Source: an uncultured bacterium (GTDB lineage Bacteria > Cyanobacteriota > Vampirovibrionia > Gastranaerophilales > Gastranaerophilaceae). Taken from it: DNA of 8,400 nt. Positions 5,395 through 8,400 of this stretch are shown here, one piece after another. Made by a program: the position numbers and the translations under genes. The DNA is taken from contig CAMDZX010000083.1 in assembly GCA_945910925.1 (NCBI GenBank), positions 1 to 8,400 on the forward strand, written 5' to 3'. How positions within the stretch are numbered: the first letter of the stretch is position 1; every line of letters starts with the position of its first letter. Below the pieces are notes generated by a model. The model made no database searches. It saw nothing but the letters and a program-made list of their open reading frames with translations, and was not told the origin of the DNA.

Positions 5395-6273
5395 ATGGGA
5401 CTTAATTTTCAAGATTTAATTTTAAATTTGTCTGCATTTTGGGCAAAACAAGGATGTGTAATTCAACAACCTTATGATATTGAAAAAGGCGCATCTACAA
5501 TGAACCCTGCAACCTTTCTAAGAGTTTTAGGCCCTGAGCCTTGGTCTGTTGCTATGGTTGAACCTTGCAGACGTCCGACGGACGCAAGATATGGAGAAAA
5601 TCCTAACAGACTGGGACATTATTTTCAGTTTCAGGCAATTTTAAAACCATCACCTGATAATGCACAGGAATTATATTTACAAAGCTTAGAGGCTATGGGT
5701 ATTGATTTATCAAAGCATGATGTCAGATTTGTTGAAGATAACTGGGAATCACCTACCCTTGGCGCTGCAGGTGTCGGTTGGGAAGTTTGGCTTGACGGAA
5801 TGGAAATAACTCAATTTACATATTTTCAACAAGTCGGTGGCTTAGAGATTAAACCTGTTGCTCTTGAAATTACCTACGGTGTAGAACGTATTGCAATGTA
5901 TCTTCAAAATAAAGAATCAGTATTTGATATAAATTGGAATGATACACTCAAATATGGCGACATATATCTTCAAAATGAAATAGAGCAATCAAAATACAAT
6001 TTTGAATATTCAAACGGCGATGCGCTATTTAATTTGTTTGATATTTACCAAAAAGAAGTAGATAATTGTGTTAATGCAGAACTTGTATTACCTGCGTATG
6101 ACTACGTTTTAAAATGTTCCCACACCTTTAACCTTTTGGATGCAAGAGGTGTTATAAGTAAGGATGAAAGAATTAATTTTATAAACCGAGTAAGAACAAT
6201 GGCGGCAGCGGTAGCAAGATTATATGTTAAACAAAGAGAAAATCTAGGTTTCCCGCTATGTAAGGTAAAATAA
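5395..6273 (+). CDS. glyQ: Glycyl-tRNA synthetase alpha subunit
   Basis: Catalytic subunit of the bacterial alpha2beta2 glycyl-tRNA synthetase, which activates glycine with ATP and charges tRNA-Gly in the cytosol together with the beta subunit GlyS. The 292 residues are full family length and near-consensus: KQGCVIQQPYD (18-28), MNPATFLRVLGPEPW (36-50), EPCRRPTDARYGENPNRLGH (56-75), FQFQAILKP (77-85), GAAGVGWEVWLDGMEITQFT (123-142) and EITYGVERIAMYLQ (158-171), covering the class II synthetase motifs. GGAAG at 5381-5385 is the ribosome-binding site. glyS is not adjacent: the next gene, two bases after the stop, is a permease. Separate glyQ and glyS loci are usual in cyanobacteria and relatives, and GlyS must be encoded elsewhere. 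No T-box riboswitch is seen upstream. Confidence 0.97.
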   Translation: MGLNFQDLILNLSAFWAKQGCVIQQPYDIEKGASTMNPATFLRVLGPEPWSVAMVEPCRRPTDARYGENPNRLGHYFQFQAILKPSPDNAQELYLQSLEAMGIDLSKHDVRFVEDNWESPTLGAAGVGWEVWLDGMEITQFTYFQQVGGLEIKPVALEITYGVERIAMYLQNKESVFDINWNDTLKYGDIYLQNEIEQSKYNFEYSNGDALFNLFDIYQKEVDNCVNAELVLPAYDYVLKCSHTFNLLDARGVISKDERINFINRVRTMAAAVARLYVKQRENLGFPLCKVK

Positions 6274-6275
6274 TT

Positions 6276-7868
6276 ATGGAAAATGAACAAAATAAAGGGT
6301 TATTTAGTAATTTTTTTAGAAAAATACTAACGAGAAAAAATCCTGATGAAATGCTTGCAGATGCAAGCAAGGCTGGCTTTCAAAAAACATTGGGTGCGAT
6401 TGATTTAATTATACTTGGAATCGGAGCTATCATAGGGTCCGGCATTTTTGCTGTTGTAGGTATAGCTGCAGCAGGTGGAAATGAAAGCCTGGGGGCAGGA
6501 CCGGGTCTTGTTGTTTCCATGATAATTGCAACCTTTGCATGTATATTCTCAGCATTATGTTATAGTGAGTTTGCAACAATGATACCTGTTGCTGGCGGGG
6601 CATATACATATACATTCGCAACTTTGGGTGAATTTGCCGCTTGGATGGTTGGCTGGGTATTAATGCTTGAATATGCGGTAGGATATGTTGCAGTTGCTTG
6701 CGCATGGTCAAACCATTTTATGCAATTCGTTAAAGGATTCTCTGCATATTTACCAAATTGGCTTGTAAATCCTCCAATATGGCTGATTAGCGATTATAAG
6801 AATGCTGTAATACAATTAAACGCATTAGGACAAACTACAGCTTCAATTCCGCATATTTTTGGAATCCCGATATCAATCAACTTGCCGGCATGTATAATTG
6901 TTGCAATTATAACGAGTATTTTAGTAAAAGGTACAAAAGATTCAACAAAAATGGCGACTATTATGGTTGCAGTAAAACTTGCGGTAATTGGACTTTTTGT
7001 GCTGGTTGGGGCTTTTTATGTAAAACCTGAAAACTGGGTACCTTTTGCACCAAACGGAATGAGCGGAATATTTATGGGGGCATTCATAATATTCTTTGCA
7101 TATATTGGGTTCGATGCACTTGCAACAGCGGCTGAAGAATGCAAAAATCCGCAAAAAGATTTACCGATAGGTATAATAGGTTCATTAATCGCAACTACGG
7201 TTGTATATGTAGCAGTTGCACTTGTATTAACAGGTGTATACTGTACTTCTTCACCTAATATTGATCCTGGATTTTTAAAGGCGCCTATGGCATACGTTAT
7301 GTGTATGGTCCATCAAGATTGGGCAGCGGGATTGATTTCTATCGGTTCTTTAGCAGGTTTAACCTCTGTGTTGCTGGTTTTACAGTTGGCTTCAACCAGA
7401 ATTTTATATGCAATGAGTCGTGATAACTTTTTACCTAGCGTATTCCAAAAATTACATCCCAAATATAGTACACCGCACGTGCTTACTCTTTTAGTCGGTG
7501 TTGTTTGTATGATTGGAACAATGACTTTGGATTTGGATGTAGCAGCACAATTATGTAACTTCGGAACCTTTACATCATTTATTATTGTGTGTGTAGCAGT
7601 TCTGATACTACGAAAAATTGATCCTGACAGACCAAGACCGTTCAAAGTGCCTTGTTCGCCATTGTTCCCGTCTTTGGGTATAGCTTTTTGCGGCGGTTTG
7701 ATGTTGTATTCAATGAAATCTCTCACCGCATCAGCTCTTATGTTTCCCGTGTGGTTATTAATAGGTTTGGGAATCTACCTGCAATACGGGTATGTAAAAA
7801 ACAGAAAAATAGAAATTAATAAGTTAAACAGTACAAATAAAGATGAAAAAGAACTCATTACTAAATAA
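6276..7868 (+). CDS. APC-superfamily amino-acid permease, CAT-like
   Basis: Integral membrane protein expected to import amino acids by proton or ion coupling. At 530 residues with about 12 hydrophobic segments it is a complete member. Motifs fit the cationic-amino-acid-transporter branch (YfnA/CAT-like): GAIIGSGIF (50-58) in TM1, MIPVAGGAYTYT (102-113), WMVGWVLMLEYAVG (123-136) in TM3, the TM6 signature FFAYIGFDALATAAEECKNP (273-292) followed by KDLP, and STRILYAMSRDNFLP (373-387) before TM9, then RPFKVP (454-459). Residues 1-36 are a charged cytosolic leader and 506-530 a polar tail. Start two bases after glyQ; its ribosome-binding site TAAGGT (6261-6266) lies in the glyQ end, so co-expression is likely. 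The substrate is not fixed: family members carry cationic or branched and small neutral amino acids. Glycine is suggested only by position. Confidence 0.93.
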   Translation: MENEQNKGLFSNFFRKILTRKNPDEMLADASKAGFQKTLGAIDLIILGIGAIIGSGIFAVVGIAAAGGNESLGAGPGLVVSMIIATFACIFSALCYSEFATMIPVAGGAYTYTFATLGEFAAWMVGWVLMLEYAVGYVAVACAWSNHFMQFVKGFSAYLPNWLVNPPIWLISDYKNAVIQLNALGQTTASIPHIFGIPISINLPACIIVAIITSILVKGTKDSTKMATIMVAVKLAVIGLFVLVGAFYVKPENWVPFAPNGMSGIFMGAFIIFFAYIGFDALATAAEECKNPQKDLPIGIIGSLIATTVVYVAVALVLTGVYCTSSPNIDPGFLKAPMAYVMCMVHQDWAAGLISIGSLAGLTSVLLVLQLASTRILYAMSRDNFLPSVFQKLHPKYSTPHVLTLLVGVVCMIGTMTLDLDVAAQLCNFGTFTSFIIVCVAVLILRKIDPDRPRPFKVPCSPLFPSLGIAFCGGLMLYSMKSLTASALMFPVWLLIGLGIYLQYGYVKNRKIEINKLNSTNKDEKELITK

Positions 7869-8400
7869 CCTGCTTAAGAAGAAATCTCCGGATGAACTTA
7901 TAGATGCAGGAACTAATTCAGAACTAAAAAAGACATTAAATGTTTTTGATTTAATCATAATTGGGATTGGTGCAGTTGTCGGAACAGGCATATTCACCAT
8001 TATTGGTAGTGCAATACAAAACACCGCTGATGGGGTAGGTGCAGGTCCTGCGGTTGTGCTTTCAATGGGACTTGCTGCAATTGCTAGTTTATTTTCTGCA
8101 CTTTCATATTCAGAAATCGCTGCAATGATTCCTGTTGCAGGAAGTGCCTATACGTATACATACGCAACAATGGGCGAGTTTATGGCATGGATGGTCGGTT
8201 GGATACTCATGCTTGAATATGCAATAGGAAACATTACTGTTGCAAGTGCTTGGACAGGATATTTTGTGCAACTTTTAAAAGGGTTTAAAAGTATTCTGCC
8301 TGCATTTATTGTCAATACTCCTCTATGGCTGAGAAACGATTACAGAACAATATACGCAATGTGTGATAAATACGGATGGGATGTTCATGACAAAATGCCG
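7843..8400 (+). CDS. Second APC/CAT-like amino-acid permease (C-terminus beyond window)
   Basis: From an ATG at 7843 the frame stays open to the window edge (186 codons, no stop). It begins 26 bases inside the preceding permease gene, in another frame; an in-frame TAA at 7825-7827 rules out a longer reading, and no good ribosome-binding site is visible, so translation probably depends on coupling. The protein is a clear paralogue of its neighbour: KSPDELIDA (14-22) against KNPDEMLADA, DLIIIGIGAVVGTGIF (36-51) in TM1, MIPVAGSAYTYTYATMGEF in TM2-3, AWMVGWILMLEYAIG in TM3, and the aromatic segment VNTPLWLRNDY. The first three membrane segments are present; the TM6 and TM8 signatures lie outside. 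Thr49 replaces Ser in the GSGIF motif, and the residues around TM1 and the region after TM3 diverge, consistent with a shifted substrate range. Confidence 0.92.
   Translation, partial: MKKNSLLNNLLKKKSPDELIDAGTNSELKKTLNVFDLIIIGIGAVVGTGIFTIIGSAIQNTADGVGAGPAVVLSMGLAAIASLFSALSYSEIAAMIPVAGSAYTYTYATMGEFMAWMVGWILMLEYAIGNITVASAWTGYFVQLLKGFKSILPAFIVNTPLWLRNDYRTIYAMCDKYGWDVHDKMP

Noticed and set aside
7313..7726. 137-codon open frame on the minus strand inside the first permease
   Set aside because: It is antisense to a gene with conserved membrane and TM8 motifs and has no family resemblance; other long frames inside ilvE, glyQ, the 551-aa gene and the permeases are shadows of the same kind.

Overview
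The window is AT-rich bacterial DNA read with the standard bacterial code. The most likely source is a gut Gastranaerophilales-type bacterium (Candidatus Melainabacteria / Vampirovibrionia, sister to Cyanobacteria). The basis is recall rather than a search. The 551-residue protein opens with MGLAASQARLLSLTAR and ends with an FKLFS-type tail, which I associate with a lineage-restricted family. A second unknown protein has the short N-terminal VKFGQN motif common in those genomes. glyQ stands without glyS, as in cyanobacteria. An Elusimicrobia-like source is the main alternative.

Layout. (1) Bases 1-503, minus strand: the start of a B12-binding radical SAM protein of the TIGR03960 type, preceded one base upstream by a small unknown gene with its own promoter. 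(2) Bases 504-656: a divergent promoter region. (3) Bases 657-1841, plus strand: an 82-residue acidic unknown protein followed by a class IV branched-chain aminotransferase (ilvE). (4) Bases 1857-2219, minus strand: a 120-residue coiled-coil unknown protein, convergent with ilvE. (5) Bases 2347-4066, plus strand: a possible 16-codon leader ORF carrying an inverted repeat, then the 551-residue protein. (6) Bases 4081-5177, minus strand: two unknown genes joined by a one-base stop/start overlap. (7) Bases 5395-8400, plus strand: glycyl-tRNA synthetase alpha subunit (glyQ) directly followed by two tandem, overlapping paralogous APC/CAT-family amino-acid permeases. The second permease runs off the window.

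Functional reading: three recognisable genes or gene groups (ilvE, glyQ, two permeases) concern amino-acid handling. The tight packing of glyQ and the permeases suggests one transcript linking amino-acid uptake to tRNA charging, but nothing in the sequence fixes the substrate. The block at 1857-5177 is the accessory part: four unknown proteins with no hydrophobic signal peptide that I can see.

No intergenic stretch reaches 300 bases. The longest are 5178-5394, 2220-2410 and 504-656, described under their sites. I see no tRNA, rRNA, CRISPR array, insertion sequence, attachment site or convincing intrinsic terminator. Two ORF starts were moved inward because of ribosome-binding sites: 503 instead of 557, and 5177 instead of 5186.
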